DNA of 64,000 bases from Ehretia macrophylla (lineage: Eukaryota; Streptophyta; Magnoliopsida; Boraginales; Ehretiaceae). The DNA lies in assembly GCA_037974665.1 (NCBI GenBank), contig CM075783.1, positions 18,012,762-18,076,761 on the forward strand, given 5' to 3'. A program made the position numbers and the translations under genes. Below, in pieces: positions 21,605-33,964 of this stretch. Positions within the stretch are counted from its first letter, which is position 1. Each line of letters starts with the position of its first letter. Below the pieces are notes generated by a model. That model worked only from the letters and a program-made list of their open reading frames with translations. It made no database searches and was not told the origin of the DNA.

Positions 21605-22629
21605 TTTTTTTTTTTTTTTTGGTCTGAAAAGATTTCATTGAAATCAAATGGTTACAAACATGGAGGGCGGACTAACCCAGCCCGAAGAACAACAGAAGAT
21701 TACAAACAGTGAGGGCGGACTAACCCAGCCCGAAAAATAACAGAGCAAAAGCCACCAAGGAAATTCAAAATGACAAAATGGAGAAGAAATGATAGTTTTG
21801 CACAGATCTGTCAACAGAGAGCCCCCTCTAATGTCGTTGGAACCACTACAATGACGACGACACCATCTAAGCCCGCAAACGCCATTGAACTGGCGAGAAT
21901 CATGAACGTAACAAGTTGAAAAGTGCCTAAAAAGGGACGCACCAACCCTTGAGATGACCCAAGCTGGAGAAGTTCTACACCCACAAATCCCGCAAAGGAT
22001 GAGTAGGGCCCCAAGCCGACGAGGGTGGTAATCAAAACCACCGGTAAACCTCCATGAAAAAACTCCACCATAAAAGGTGGTTTGAGAAGCAGACAGACGG
22101 GTCGACAAAGTTGTTGGTTTGCAACACAGAAGCGTAAGACTATTCATTTCAGATCTAATCATGAAAGCTAGATATTTCTTCTCAGAAACAAGAATGCACA
22201 CATCCTTTGTGAAAGAAAGGAACAGATCTGTCACTAAAGGTAAGTCGTCGTCATCACTTGAATCTGGGAGAAAGAGGAACAAGGTGGTGGGAGAGGCCAT
22301 GTCCAACTCAAGGAGAAGGGTTGGTGATTTTTTGTTAGGAAACTTCACACTGGGTTAGAAGCCATATACTTCCATAAGACTCATATAGTTGTTTGTTGTT
22401 GTAGTGGAGATGTTGATGTTGGGGTTGACGTTTTTTGTTCAAGGTTGAGCTGCCATTATCAGAGGATGACAGCACTGTTGGTTCATTTAACGTGAAAAAT
22501 AATGTGGGGGGGAGGGGGGAGGGGGGAGGGGGGAGGGGGGTAGGGGGCGGCGGCTAGGTTTACATTCTCTTTGCAGAGAGAAGTGGAATCGTACTTAGCT
22601 GTACCCAATAATCTAACAAATTATGCGTT
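21605..22629 (-). mobile_element. Minus-strand poly-A retroelement, about 1 kb
   Basis: Flanked by taggcttgta at 21595-21604 and 22630-22639. The minus strand ends in a poly-A tail (plus-strand T run 21605-21622) after tttcagacc. A paralogous empty site at about 22785-22860 confirms that the sequence between the two copies is inserted. A 234-codon minus-strand frame (22348 to 21644) covers it but has no domain I recognise; the repeated segment ending SGWVSPPS is a small internal duplication. It could be a LINE 3' end, a SINE-like or a retroposed transcript. Confidence 0.55.
22506..22550 (+). repeat. G-rich microsatellite
   Basis: Five units of ggggggA-type repeat. On the G strand it could form a G-quadruplex. 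Confidence 0.9.
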
Positions 22630-23823
22630 TAGGCTTGTACTTGACTAATATAAATTATGTTTCTTTCGGACAGAATCATGTGCTATAGGGTTAGGCACTC
22701 CTATTTTGTTAATAAAAAATAGGTAATCAAAAAAATCACATTACATGAACAATATAAAACAATATCCTAGCTAGGTTGGAATCAACTAACAAAACTAATT
22801 TCCTTACAACTAGTCTCAATAAAGCCTTGCGCTTAACTAATGTAAATCATGTTTTTACCGAACAAAATTATGCATCCTAGATTAACATGTCCCTAATGTG
22901 AATCAATCTAAACGACTTCTCACATAGTAGTTTCCTGTCATAGAAAAAGAAAAAAAATAGTATTTACCAATTGATTACCTGAAGTGTAGCATTATGTCTA
23001 TAGAGACAATATAATAAGAATCATTTCCCTTTCTTCTCTCTTTCCAAACAACCTTTTCTTTTCTTTGTGCGTATGATGTCAGTTGATATGTAATTTTCTC
23101 TATTTCTTTTTTAAACCGATTTATTTTTATAATATCTACAAGGTGAGAATTTGATGTTACAGCAGCGCATGATACACTTCTCGCGCATCACTCAATACTA
23201 TACAAAATAAAGTAACTTTTTTCCCTTATCCCATGTTGACGATATGATACTGATAGGAAAAATTGCAAAAATCAAAATTTTAAATTTAACTGGTTTTACA
23301 ATTAAAAATTAGTAAAGTTAATTCCTATTATTTTTTTAAAAAATTTAAATTAATCTTTATAGTTCAAAATTAACTAATTTATTCCTTATTATTTCCTAAA
23401 GAAAAATTAATTTAGTTTCTATTATTCTCTAAAAATTTTCAATTTAGCCATTTTAGGCAGAAACTAAATTAAATTTTTTTGAAAAATAATAGGAATTAAA
23501 TTAATTAATATTGAACAATAGAGACAAATTTAAAAGTTTTAAAAAATAATAAGGACTAATTAAATTAACTAATTTAGAATAACATGGACAAATTTAAAAT
23601 TTCAAAGAAATAATAAAGACCATTTGCGCAAATTTTTCATACTGGTTTCCTCCCAATTTGAGGTGAAATAAGGGAAAAGGAAAGGAACATCAAAAAATAT
23701 GATACCAATTTTGTCCCTCTAATTTTAACATAACAACGATCATTTCCTATTTTTTCAACCAAAAACAACTTTTTCTCATCTTCATGTTTGTGTTCAGTTT
23801 CGTGGCTATACATTCTTGCCGCT

Positions 23824-24000
23824 GTGTAATTTTGTGTGTGCAGATAGTGTATCTATGTGTCTGTGCAAGTATGCGTGTGTAGAGCTGTGAGTCTATTGTC
23901 TGTATGTGTGTATATATGCTGTATCTATGTGTGTGTGGTGTAGAGCTTTGTGTGTCTATATAATATATGTGTATGTGTGTGTGCAGTATGTCTGTGTGGA
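23824..24000 (+). repeat. (TG)n-rich minisatellite, first unit
   Basis: Imperfect tgtgtg/tatctatgtgtg repeats with a repeated gtgtagagct word. A matching tract is at 26040-26245 in the second unit. The open frames here on both strands are artefacts of the repeat. Confidence 0.85.
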
Positions 24001-24442
24001 AAAAGGAAAAGAAAACAGGAGATTGACAAAAAAACAAAAAAACAAAAAAAATGGAAAATGGCCAGACAATGGTTGGACTGCACATGTTGTCAAATGAAGC
24101 AGGTGAAGAAGAAAGTAAAAAAGGAGGAAAGGAAAAGAAAACGAAAAAAAATAATAATAATAAATTAAAATAAAGAAAGGCATATATGTTAATTTGGATA
24201 TAAAATTTATCCTTTTTTTTCATCTCTCTTTCAATCCAAATAAAAAATACATTAATTTTTATGATATTTTCCCTTATAATTTTATCCAATCCAAATAATA
24301 TTATTACCATTCATCTCCTTTCCTTTGTTATTCTATCATTTCCATTCCTTTATTATACTTTTCGTCGTGTATCCAAACAAGGCCTAAGGAAAAAACAGTT
24401 AATAATTTACACAATCAACCCATTTTGAACTAATAATTGACT

Positions 24443-24749
24443 GATTCTTGCATTGTGTTTCTTACAGTAACTAATCACAACTTCACACCAAAGTCGTATA
24501 TTGATTTTGTTGTTAATGACATTAAAAATGTGTTAGCTTCTAAGCCATCCATTAATTTGTCTCTTATTAAAAGAACGACAAATGAATGTGCGAATTAAGG
24601 AAGTTAGATGTGATAATGTACCGATTAATTGGGTTAGTAATGTGTCCAATCAATTGAAAAATATTGTATGTAAAGAGTCATCCCGTCTTGGAATTGGCTA
24701 TTTTTTGTTTATTAATAAAATATTTCAATTTTTATAGACAAAAAAAAAA
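24443..24749 (+). mobile_element. LINE 3' end, first tandem unit
   Basis: Target duplication actaataattgact (24429-24442) and actaattattgact (24751-24764). The frame reads YIDFVVNDIKNVLASKPSI then LSLIKRTTNECAN-stop, the C-terminal part of a LINE RNase H domain. The tail is tagac plus about 10 A. Confidence 0.65.
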
Positions 24750-25162
24750 GACTAATTATTGACTAACTGAGAATTGTGAGGGAAAGAAAAACGAGTAATC
24801 TAGTTGCTTTAGGGTACAAAATTTAAGGACACCAATGTCTTTCTCCCAATCGTGAATTGATGAAAGTCAAGTGTACAAAGGTAGGTTAGGTAATGACTTC
24901 GCAGATTGTATTCATGTTAACAACTTCACGTGACTTCAGATTGAGAATGATGACTTTAAAAAAATTGAAGAAATTAAACATTATACATAATAGACAATGA
25001 CTCCAACAAAAACTTCTATTAGTTACTAATTGTGTCAATCACACAAAATAATAAACATTGCATAAATATGTATAAATACAATATTATAAGAATCATTTCC
25101 CTTTCTTCTCTCTTTCCAAACAACCTATTTCTTGTTTCATTGTACGTTTAGTGATAGTTGAT

Positions 25163-25204
25163 ATGTAATTTTCTATTGACCAAAAAAAAAATGTAATTTT
25201 CTAT
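25163..25204 (+). mobile_element. 14-bp LINE stub with 14-bp target duplication
   Basis: atgtaattttctat at 25163-25176 is repeated exactly at 25191-25204, with only tgaccAAAAAAAAA (25177-25190) between. The other two tandem units (about 23088 and 27443) lack the insertion, so they serve as empty sites. Confidence 0.75.
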
Positions 25205-25702
25205 ATTTTAAACCGATTTGTTCTTATAATATAAACGAGGTGAGACTTTAACTTTACAGCTGTACACGATAAACTTCTCGCGCACCACTCATACTATACA
25301 TAATAAAGTATCTTTTTCCCCTTATCCTATGCTGACGATGTTATACTTGATAGGGAAAAATTGCAAAAATAATCCCCATTATTTATGTAAATTTTTTAAA
25401 TTTAAATCTTTTATATGATTTAAAATTAATTATTTTAGCTCTTTTTATTTGTTTAAAAAAATTAAATTCATTCATATTATTTAAAATTAATCAATTTAAT
25501 CCTTATTTTTTCTCAAAAAAAAATTAATTTAGTCCCTCTTGTTCTCTAAAAAATTTTAATTTTGCCAATTTAGACATAAATTAAATTAAATTGTTTTTGA
25601 GAAAAATAAGAATAAGAATTGATAATTTTGAACAATAAGAACGAATTTAAAACGTTTGAAAAATAATAAGAACTAAATTGATTAATTTAAAATAATTGGG
25701 AC

Positions 25703-25857
25703 ATCGGGTATTCTTATGATGTTGTCTTCGCCAGGAGACAGCAAATTTGAGGCTTTCTCTTTTACCCGCAGGGCAGGGCGCTTTCAAAATCCACTTATCT
25801 CTCTTATTTGAGAGACATAAGAGAAAATGGGACAACGCAGAGCCTTCCATACCGCTG
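25703..25857. other. 155-bp insert of different composition, possible organelle DNA
   Basis: Relative to the first tandem unit (about 23585), 155 bases interrupt ...tggac/aatttaaaa.... The insert is much richer in G+C than its surroundings. It is open on the minus strand (MEGSALSHFLLCLSNKRDKW...), ending in a Lys/Arg-rich segment. This looks like plant mitochondrial coding DNA, but I cannot name the gene. There is no target duplication, as expected for organelle DNA captured at a break. Confidence 0.45.
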
Positions 25858-26700
25858 AATTTAAAAGTTTATGGAACAATAAAGACCATTTGCACAAATT
25901 TTCCATACTAATACAAGTAGATTATTTGCTTTCAATTTGGGATAAAATGAGGGAAAAAGAAACATGAAAACATATGATACCAACTTTATCCCTCTATTTT
26001 TTTTTATCCCTCAAAAACAATTTTTTCTTATCTTCATGTTTGTGTGCAGTTTCGTGTCGTGCTGTGCAATCTTGCCGCTGTGCCATTTTGTCTGTGCAAG
26101 GGTGCGTGTGTGTAGAGCTTTGTGTGTGTATATTGTCTGCATTTTTGTGTAATTATGTGTGTATATAATATACTGTATCTATGTGTGTGTGGTGTAGAGC
26201 TTTGTGTGTGTATATAATGTATGTGTATGTGTGTTGCAGTACGTCTGTGTGGAAAGAGGAAAAGATAACAGGAGATTGTCAAAAAAGCAAAAAAAGAAAA
26301 ATTGCCGAACCATGGTTGGCCTGCACATGCCGTCAAATGAAGTAGGTGAAGAAGAAAGTAAAAAGGGAGGAAAGAAAAACAAAAAAATAATAATAATAAA
26401 TTAAAGTAAAGAAGGGCATATATGTCAATTAAATATAAAATTTATCCTCTCTTTTATTTCCTTTTCAATCTAAACAAAGAATACATATAATCTCTTTATG
26501 ATATTTTCTCTTATAATTTTTTCCAATTCAAACATGATTTTTACCATTCATTTTTTTTCCTTTATTATTCTATCATTTCCTTTCCTTTATTATTCTATCA
26601 TTTCCTTTCCTTTATTATCCTTCCCTCATGTATCCAAACAAGGCCTAAGAACAAAACCGTTAATTTACACAATCAACCCATTTCGAACTAATAATTGACT

Positions 26701-27026
26701 GATTCTTGAGTTGTGTTTCATGCAGTAACTGATCACAACTACACAAAGTGGTATATTGATTTTGTTGTGAATGACATTCGGAAAGTGGTAGCTTCTAAGC
26801 CATCCATTAGTTTGTATCTCATTAAAAGAAAGACAAATGGATCTGCGAATTGATTAGAATTGATTAGTTAAGGAAGTTAGATATCATAATGTATCGGCTG
26901 ATTGGGATAGTAATGTGCCCAATCAACTGAAAGGCATTGTATGTAGAGAGTCATCATGTTTTGAAATTGGCTAGTTTTTGTTTATTAATAAAATATTTCA
27001 ACTTTTGTAGACAAAAAAAAAAAAAA
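26701..27026 (+). mobile_element. LINE 3' end, second tandem unit
   Basis: Paralogue of the copy at 24443. Target duplication at 26687-26700 and 27028-27041. Frame: WYIDFVVNDIRKVVASKPSI then LYLIKRKTNGSAN-stop. The insertion predates the tandem duplication because both units carry it at the same site. Confidence 0.65.
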
Positions 27027-27534
27027 GACTAATTATTGACTAACTGAGAATTGTGAGGGAAAGAAAAACGAGTAATCTAGTTATTCTAGGGTACAAAATT
27101 TAAGAGCCCCAATGCCTTTCTCCTCGTCATGAATTGATGAAAGTCAAGTACAAAAGTAGGTTAGGTAATGACTCTGCAGAGTTGTATTGATGCTAACAAA
27201 TTCACGTAACTTCACACTGAGAATGACGACCTTAAAAAAATTGATGAAATTAAACATTAAATACAAAATAGACAATGACTTTAACAAATACTTCTATTAG
27301 TCAACTAATTGTGTCAATTACACCAAATAATTAAACATTGCATTATTGCGTATAGATACAATATAATAAGAATCATATCCCTTTCTTCTCTCTTTCCAAA
27401 CAACCTATTTCTTGTTTCTTTGTGTGTATGGTGGCAATTGATATGTAATTTTCTCTATTTTTTAAACTGATTTGTTCTTCTTAATAATATACACGAGGTG
27501 AGACTGACGTTACAGCCGAAATGATTCGTTTGAA

Positions 27535-28100
27535 AACATGAAAGATGCATATGACAATCAACTCCAACCAAAAAAAACTTCTGCATATATTTACTCTCAA
27601 GAAAAACCTTAATTTTTATTTATTTCAAATATCATTAACTAACAACTAGCCAGCTACCTTTTAACCAAATAGTCTCATTCTCATGGGTAATTCCCCACGA
27701 GGTACCTCATAATTCATTCTTGCAACTCTTGAATCCCCTCTTGGAATGACATCTTGGCTTTCATGTCTCCACGTTCCCTAAGGAATTGCCTTAAGGTTTT
27801 CTTAAAAAAAAAAAATTACTCCTTACCCCACCTCCCCTATCTCATGAAATTTAAACCCTAATCTCTCAACTATCAGAAAAAGTAACGTACACTAGGCTAC
27901 TTCTAAATCTCGGAATTGCCTTAAGGTTACCATCATGAAATATTCTTTCGTGCATTCATTTATCACATTAACAATCCCATCTTCAGTTTGATGGCAATGA
28001 CCGAAGGGCAACTCTTCAATGCTATTAGTAATGATGTCAAGTGTAAGCTTCATGTTGGTAGAAACTTTGTGAATTCTAGTCTCAATAAATTTATTTGTGA
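27535..28100. other. Non-coding stretch
   Basis: No gene recognised. Includes an A run at about 27805-27818. Confidence 0.4.
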
Positions 28101-28104
28101 TGTG

Positions 28105-28601
28105 GAGAAAAACTCGACCTAATATGAATGGACAAGATTGACCCTAGAGTCCAAATAAGGCAACGCCTAAGCCTCCAACCCGAGACGGATCAGCCCGACC
28201 TAGGACTATTGACGGGACCCCTAGTCTGACTTGAATAGGATTTTTCCTGATCCAGGGACGTCCCGAGAGGTTGGGACCATAGCAATATGCTAACCCCAGA
28301 ATATCTGATCAAAAGACAGGACCACAATAGTACACGTGGTAGTCTCTATTAACTTAAAGATTAGTATAAATATAAGAACCCTATTCCAAGAAAGGTAACT
28401 AATAAATAGCATATACACTAAAATGCTCTTTCGGTACTCTCTCTCTCTTCCTTTATTCTCTCTCGCTCATATGCAATCTTGGACTTAGATTGTCGGAGGG
28501 GTTCTCGGGTACAACCCAGGGGACCTTGTTTTGCAGGTTATCACTTCCTGAGCAGAGCGACGAGCCAATCAAGCTCAGAACCAGATTTTGACCTTAACAA
28601 T
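28105..28601 (+). repeat. Probable solo LTR (gypsy type)
   Basis: A GC-richer block starting TGtggag and ending ttaaCA. It has a TATA box tataaata at 28365-28372, a CT-rich leader, and ttttgcaggtta near 28530, a layout very like the LTR of the gypsy element in this window (tataaata, then gtgcaggttaag). I found no clear target duplication, so the ends are tentative. Confidence 0.45.
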
Positions 28602-29473
28602 TTATAATGCTTGAAAAATTGATGATATACTTATGTAGATCTTTTCTTTGAGGCTTTTATTTTCATTGGTCTTTTTTTTTTTTGGGTCATTTTTAGTGGT
28701 CCTTGACCATTTTTATTCTTTGTAAATATTATTCATATTAATAAAACGCTTCTTGCTGACCTAGGAAAAGAAAAGTAAAAAAGAAAACTAACTATTATGT
28801 AACAAATATAGAAAAGAAATCTAAGTTCCATGATAGTCTTGAGTATTGTGCTTATCAAACAGCATCAACTACCCATATACTTCAGTCCCTCGCCCTATAT
28901 CCTTGCATACCACAATATTGCCGTTTGCGGGATACATTACGGATTCTGGTGCAAAAAGGATATAACAGTGCAAAAATGCACCAATACGAAGCTTAAGAAT
29001 ACTGCACGAAACTCTCACTATGTGCAAAGTTTAAAAAAGTGCTAGATCACTTTAGGGTCTATATTATACAATCTCACCTTACATTTTACAATAAACTATT
29101 TTCGTGACTCAAATCTGTGACACATAAGTCGCAAGACAACTTTATTGTGTGTCCAAGCTCCCCTTAAAAGTACTCAGTGTGCGCATAATTTTCCCTATCA
29201 GTATTTTATCAAGCGGATACACATCGATTTCAAATTTAAATCTTAACCATTGTCATCGTAGACCATAGCTAGGTGATACCATAATAGAATAGAACCAATA
29301 CAAAGTTGGCTGACTATAATATAAGCAGACCTCCTAAGGAATGCCAATTACCTTTCTATTTTCGTGAATATGACTACTGGTTTGTGAATTGATCAGCCAT
29401 TTCCTGAAGATATGGTCCCATGAAAGACAAGCTGGGAACAAAGACTAGTGCACCTAAGCAACAGATGTGAGAC

Positions 29474-30170
29474 TTGGAAAGAAACTCAAAGATAAAGGGA
29501 CAAGTCAGAGGTTTCGGTGAAAAATTAATAAAGGATCAAGAGAAGCTTAAATATCTCCATATTCCCTTAGAAGAAACAAACAGCATAGACAATATGGTAG
29601 AACCACTCCCTATACCATACAAAGTTTTTGCAAAAGCAAAAGAAAGATACAAAGTGGATTAGTGTAACTAGGACTTGAAGATGATACCGTTCGAGCTTTG
29701 CATTAACTAGGACTTGATAACGATGCCGATGTAATGACATCAGCCAGTGGGGGAGGCCATGACCTCAGCTAATGAAAATCCCATGACTCAGCATTTTGAT
29801 ATGCAGCCACGTAAGAGCAGAAGGCACAAGAAGATTCCATCATACATGAATGATTATGTGATGCCTTGAGGAGAGGAAGGTTGTTACAACAGAATAGCAA
29901 ATACCACCCATGTGAAGTCTCGGCTATATCAACAAGATTGGACGAAGGCTAGGTAGAGAATAGTCATTTTATTTTTTCCGTTGTTTAGGCAGTGGAGTTT
30001 TTATCACTGAACTTTCCTTTGTCTTTAATTCCTTCAAATTCTCTGCAAATTACAGCTATATTGTAATAGATAGGCCTTAATTCAGTCAACAGAGCTTCAT
30101 TTCTCTCCAATTACTGTCTTTTCTAGAGTATTCATTACAGCCTTTCGAGTTTTGCATGCTCAACGGAGGA
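29474..30170 (+). mobile_element. Remnant 3' end of an LTR retrotransposon
   Basis: A short frame QPRKSRRHKKIPSYMNDYVMP-stop at about 29802-29868 resembles the basic C-terminal tail of a gypsy polyprotein. It is followed by a purine tract (gaggagaggaagg, about 29870-29882) and TGTTAC at about 29883, a plausible LTR start. The frame at 29474-29662 may be degraded pol sequence. No matching 5' LTR was found. Confidence 0.35.
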
Positions 30171-30279
30171 TTTCTGCATATATACATTGTTAGATCAGAC
30201 AGAAGACTTGTTCATTCGTTCATATAGATACTTCGTAAAAGAAATTCCACCCAAGTAGCACGGAATTATGTATAATGGA

Positions 30280-30425
30280 GGAATGTAGGAAGAAAAGTTT
30301 GCAAAATCTCAGGCTTGCTGTTTCAGGTTATCCAGCAATGAGGTAAAATTTCAGGACTAGATAAAATTTCAAGACGATGAATCAAGGATCACAAAGAGCC
30401 ATGAATGTTCACATTACACTAACAG
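30280..30425 (+). repeat. Segment duplicated at about 38005-38140
   Basis: Shared words include ctcaggctt, gtttcag, gataaaatttcaag and gatcacaaagagccatgaatgttcacattaca. It is part of the duplicated DC1 flanking material. Confidence 0.6.
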
Positions 30426-30429
30426 GGGA

Positions 30430-32620
30430 TAGCCAGAAACAACAGAAAAATGACTTCATTAATGATTGTATGGTATGAAAGTATGCTGATCTGATACATT
30501 ACAGAGATTCCTTGCCATTTCATTTGATAAGTACTAAGATGCGACATTTTTCGATATACAAAACTAGTTGACTTAAACTCCTTTTTCCTTTCTTTATCGT
30601 TTGGCTTAGAAACATATATATACTGAGGTACTTCTTGAAAACACCATATACTGAGGCAAGGGATATGTACTAAAGAATAATTTAAAGAGAGGAATCTAGG
30701 ACTTGAATTTCATGCCAAAGACTGGCAATCTTGTCCTTCAATTTATTTGGTCCATATAACCACTGAAAATAGCAAGGATTACCCAAAGCTTCAATAAATC
30801 CAAGGTAGAAGACTAGATAGGCTTATCTTTGTAATACGTAGAAGTATGATGAAATATGTGACATCCTTTTTCAATATGACCTATAATCTCTAAGACTTAG
30901 GAAATAGTTGACTTGGTAGCGTCATAGATCATCAGTTGGTCATATCAAACATCAACTACTTGAAACCATGTTACAGGTTCAGCAAGTGCCCTCAGAAATT
31001 GACATGAGAAGTATTCATAATATCACTAGCAATTCCACAATCTTTAACCTTGACAAGAGCCCTTCCAAAACAGAAACATAAGCAAACAAATTACTTGTTT
31101 AATAGATAACATTCTCAACAAACACAGATGCAATTGAAGAAACAAATTACTTGTTTCGAATGGCCTTGTTAGTCTCAACTGCAAACAATAATACAAAAGC
31201 TAAGTGTCTACCAGTTTACAGGAAAATCGACATCCTTGAAGAAATTTATATCTTTTAGCTAACTATAAATAAAAGCATTATCAATATGCCAACAAAATTC
31301 GATAATGCTTGAAGCTAGAACAAAAGTTATAAGCCTGCCCCAAATAAGCAAACGGTCGATTGATTTGCATTACTTAGCAATCTCGCTTTCGCTACATTCT
31401 CTTTTCTAGAAGAATTTAGAGCAAATTAGAGCATCAAGAGGTTTCAAGTTGCATCTTGAACCTTCCAGAAAAATTTGAGACTTTTCGAATTTTTCTATAA
31501 GCAGAAAGCAAACCAAATCAGTAAAAAACTTACAGTGAGGCTATCTTCTGTCCAAATTCATATAAACAGGGACATCGACTCCTAAGATCCACATGTGCAG
31601 GCATCAGCCCCAATTTCCTCCCTCGTTCTGGAAAATTTTCAACAAACAGTTTATAATAATATTACAATATCATTATTGTCGACCTCTACATAAAAATTGC
31701 AGGATAAATATGGATTCTTCATTCATTATATATATATAGATGCAATGTTGCACAGATTTCTGAACCTCGAGGAAAGCCAGTTACTGTATGAACTAAGGTA
31801 TTCAAGAGAAAGCCATCAATTAAATAGGCACGATAGCATTAGCATATAATATCACAATCATCTTCGCTTCAATTTTGATGTAATAAGCTATTGGGTTATC
31901 AAGCCGTTGCCTTCGTAGTATAGTCACATAGCCAAGTCATAATTAGCTGAAGATAAGGTACATGATCATTTTCTTTAAGCACTTCGTTTTTAATGTTATG
32001 GTCTCCTTTGAAATTCGTAGCTTTAATTAGCTGAAGATGAGGCTAGAACCATTGTGTTGCATCTAAATGTGAAGCCATGATGATTTAATACGACAGATAC
32101 CATAAAGTTTATACTAGATCCTCCTTTTGTTTTATTAGATGTAACCAGCTTTGCCTCATGAGGTTCATAAATTTGCATAACATTGCCATTCATGTTATGA
32201 AACGATTACTCCTTATTTATCATCTTATCAGTGACAAAAAATATCCTCTAATAGAAGGACAGATACTCAAAAGATTCTTAGAAGTCAATCTCCCTAGCTA
32301 TTTTTATGAATTTTGGATCTGTAATTACTGATTTGTTTGTTTTACTTTTCTCTTTACTTGCAGCAATAGTATTTTTCGCAAATTGACAGCCTTGTTAATT
32401 TAATCTCAATACGTACTATGAGTACGTGACACTGTTTCACAATTGTCTTAACTTTTATCTTCAACTCCTTTATAAGTGTTATCTTATACTACATAAATAA
32501 AACATTCTGAGCTCATTTTTATTCACCTTTTTTTTTTTTTCACTCCTTACAAAGTACCTTTAAAAAGTGAGCTAATATTTTACGAACTGCAACATTTAGT
32601 TGTATCTAGTACCAATAAAC
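30430..32620. other. Non-coding stretch with DC1-flank fragments
   Basis: No gene recognised. 31270-31590 matches 5135-5290. About 31940-31985 is the reverse complement of sequence near 44835-44870, as expected for the inverted flank of the plus-strand DC1 copy. Confidence 0.4.
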
Positions 32621-32732
32621 TAGGCTTTTGTCTTTTATTGTTGATAACATCAACACACAAAATAAATGGAGGCTCTATTCGTACGTGAGTTCTCCATCAG
32701 TTATTACGGAGGCACTATTCGTACTTTTCAAT

Positions 32733-33362
32733 GCAGTAAATGCAGATTTTATTTGTAATGGATTCCTCTATAAGTGCAAGACGTACCCCTTCGTGTTTGA
32801 CATCAAATGTGCTCTTGTTCCTACTACTCTAAAACATGAAGCTCACGACCACCTCCTTGTTCGAAGTAAATCTAGACAGAGGTTGTTATGCAGCGCCTGT
32901 AGTTGCTTCCATACAGAGTTCTTCTTCTGTTGCAAGACATGTCAATACAATTTGGCAATGTCATGCGCAATGTTACCTCAGATTGTTAGACATCGATGGG
33001 ATTTATATAAACACCCTTACATATTGAGCTTTCTTCCTTTTTATTATCATCTCGATGAATTTATTTGCGACATTTGTGAAAAAGAAATTTATCCCAAATT
33101 CTCGCTATATCATTGTTGTGAATGCGACAATTCTTTTCATCCTCGTTGCATTCCTAGACTTGGCAATTATTCTAACATGAAGTTTGGGGATAAACTTCAA
33201 ATTGAGTATCACCCACACCCTCTCACCTTTATGAGGAAAGTTAAATATAAATTCAATTGTGACAAATGTGGTAGTGATTTGGGAGGGATAGCCTTTGGAT
33301 GTGAACGTTGCTTTTTCAATCTTTGCGGGCTATGTGTTCAGAAGATTAATGAGTCCAATTAG
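32733..33362 (+). pseudogene. DC1 gene 4, inverted truncated copy
   Basis: The only DC1 copy on the plus strand. Homology to exon 2 of gene 2 starts near NADFICNGFLYKCKTYPFVFDIKCAL and continues to the C-terminus QKINESN-stop at 33360-33362. Modules visible: CSACSCFHTEFFFCCKTC, FICDICEKEIYPKFSLYHC with the CIPRLG segment, and FNCDKCGSDLGGIAFGCERC. The N-terminal half and exon 1 are missing. The open frame extends left to 32628, but upstream residues are unrelated and there is no in-frame ATG before NLAMSC, so no normal start exists. Its 3' flank is an inverted match to that of gene 2. Probably a truncated pseudogene; a chimeric transcript is not excluded. Confidence 0.75.
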
Positions 33363-33619
33363 GAAGAGCATAGAGTCCTTTTGGATGAAAAATAAATGGA
33401 TCTGTGAATCTGTAATGTACAATAATGAATAATTTGAAAATTCATGATATTAATTATAGCTGTAGTATCTTGTTTTTTTTTCTTTTGCTCAATAACTATA
33501 TGTAATGTACAATAGTGACTGATTAATATAACCAAATACCACATTCGAAAACAAAACTTGATGGGTTTAAAAACCACTTAGCACTAATGACATGTTAGTT
33601 GACTCCATGAAACTACATA

Positions 33620-33770
33620 TATACTTCACAAACAGTTAGTATTATGAGCACATACATAAATTTCCCAAACATAATACATTGGCGATCATTGATTTCTCAT
33701 GATCATCGACCTCTTCAAGATCTTGATTGTTTCATGGATACAAATATGTAATTATCTTTTGTATTTACAT
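33620..33770. repeat. Conserved DC1 3'-flank module
   Basis: Matches about 45390-45490 and 56455-56610 (cttcacaaac, gagcacatac, ttatttctcatgat, cctcttcaaga, ccacatgtaatt-like). It marks the same downstream position relative to genes 2, 7 and 3. Confidence 0.6.
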
Positions 33771-33813
33771 ATAAGTAAAGAAAACGTATGGGACATACAT
33801 TAATAGATCTCTT

Positions 33814-33819
33814 TTATTA
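33814..33819 (-). terminator. Poly-A signal of DC1 gene 2
   Basis: AATAAA on the minus strand (plus-strand tttatt), about 145 bases after the gene 2 stop codon. Confidence 0.5.
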
Positions 33820-33964
33820 ATATTGAGAATAAGTACATATTGCGATTGAGCAAAAGAAAAAGACAAGATAATCAAGTTCATGATTTTTCAAATCAATTAT
33901 TATATGCATTACAAATTTACGTACAGATTCATCTACTTTCATCCAAAAGGACTCTAAGCTCTTC

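Larger units (their letters stand above)
22980..27530. repeat. 2.1-2.3 kb tandem duplication (two units plus a partial third)
   Basis: The unit begins with aatataataagaatcatttccctttcttctctc. Copies start near 23005, 25078 and 27358; the third stops near 27530. Each full unit holds an AT-rich part, a (TG)n tract, the edge ccaaacaaggcctaa, and a LINE 3' end. The opening sequence is also related to the ctctcc...caacctgtctcttgtc repeats upstream of DC1 genes 1 and 3. No intact gene lies inside; the long minus-strand frame at 23747-24310 is low-complexity. Confidence 0.75.

Noticed and set aside
23747-24310. 187-codon minus-strand frame rich in Phe, Thr and His
   Set aside because: Translated from T-rich and (TG)n repeats; not a plausible protein.
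32628-32732. Extension of the DC1 gene 4 open frame to the left
   Set aside because: No ATG start, and the residues are unrelated to any DC1 copy; DC1 homology begins only near 32733.
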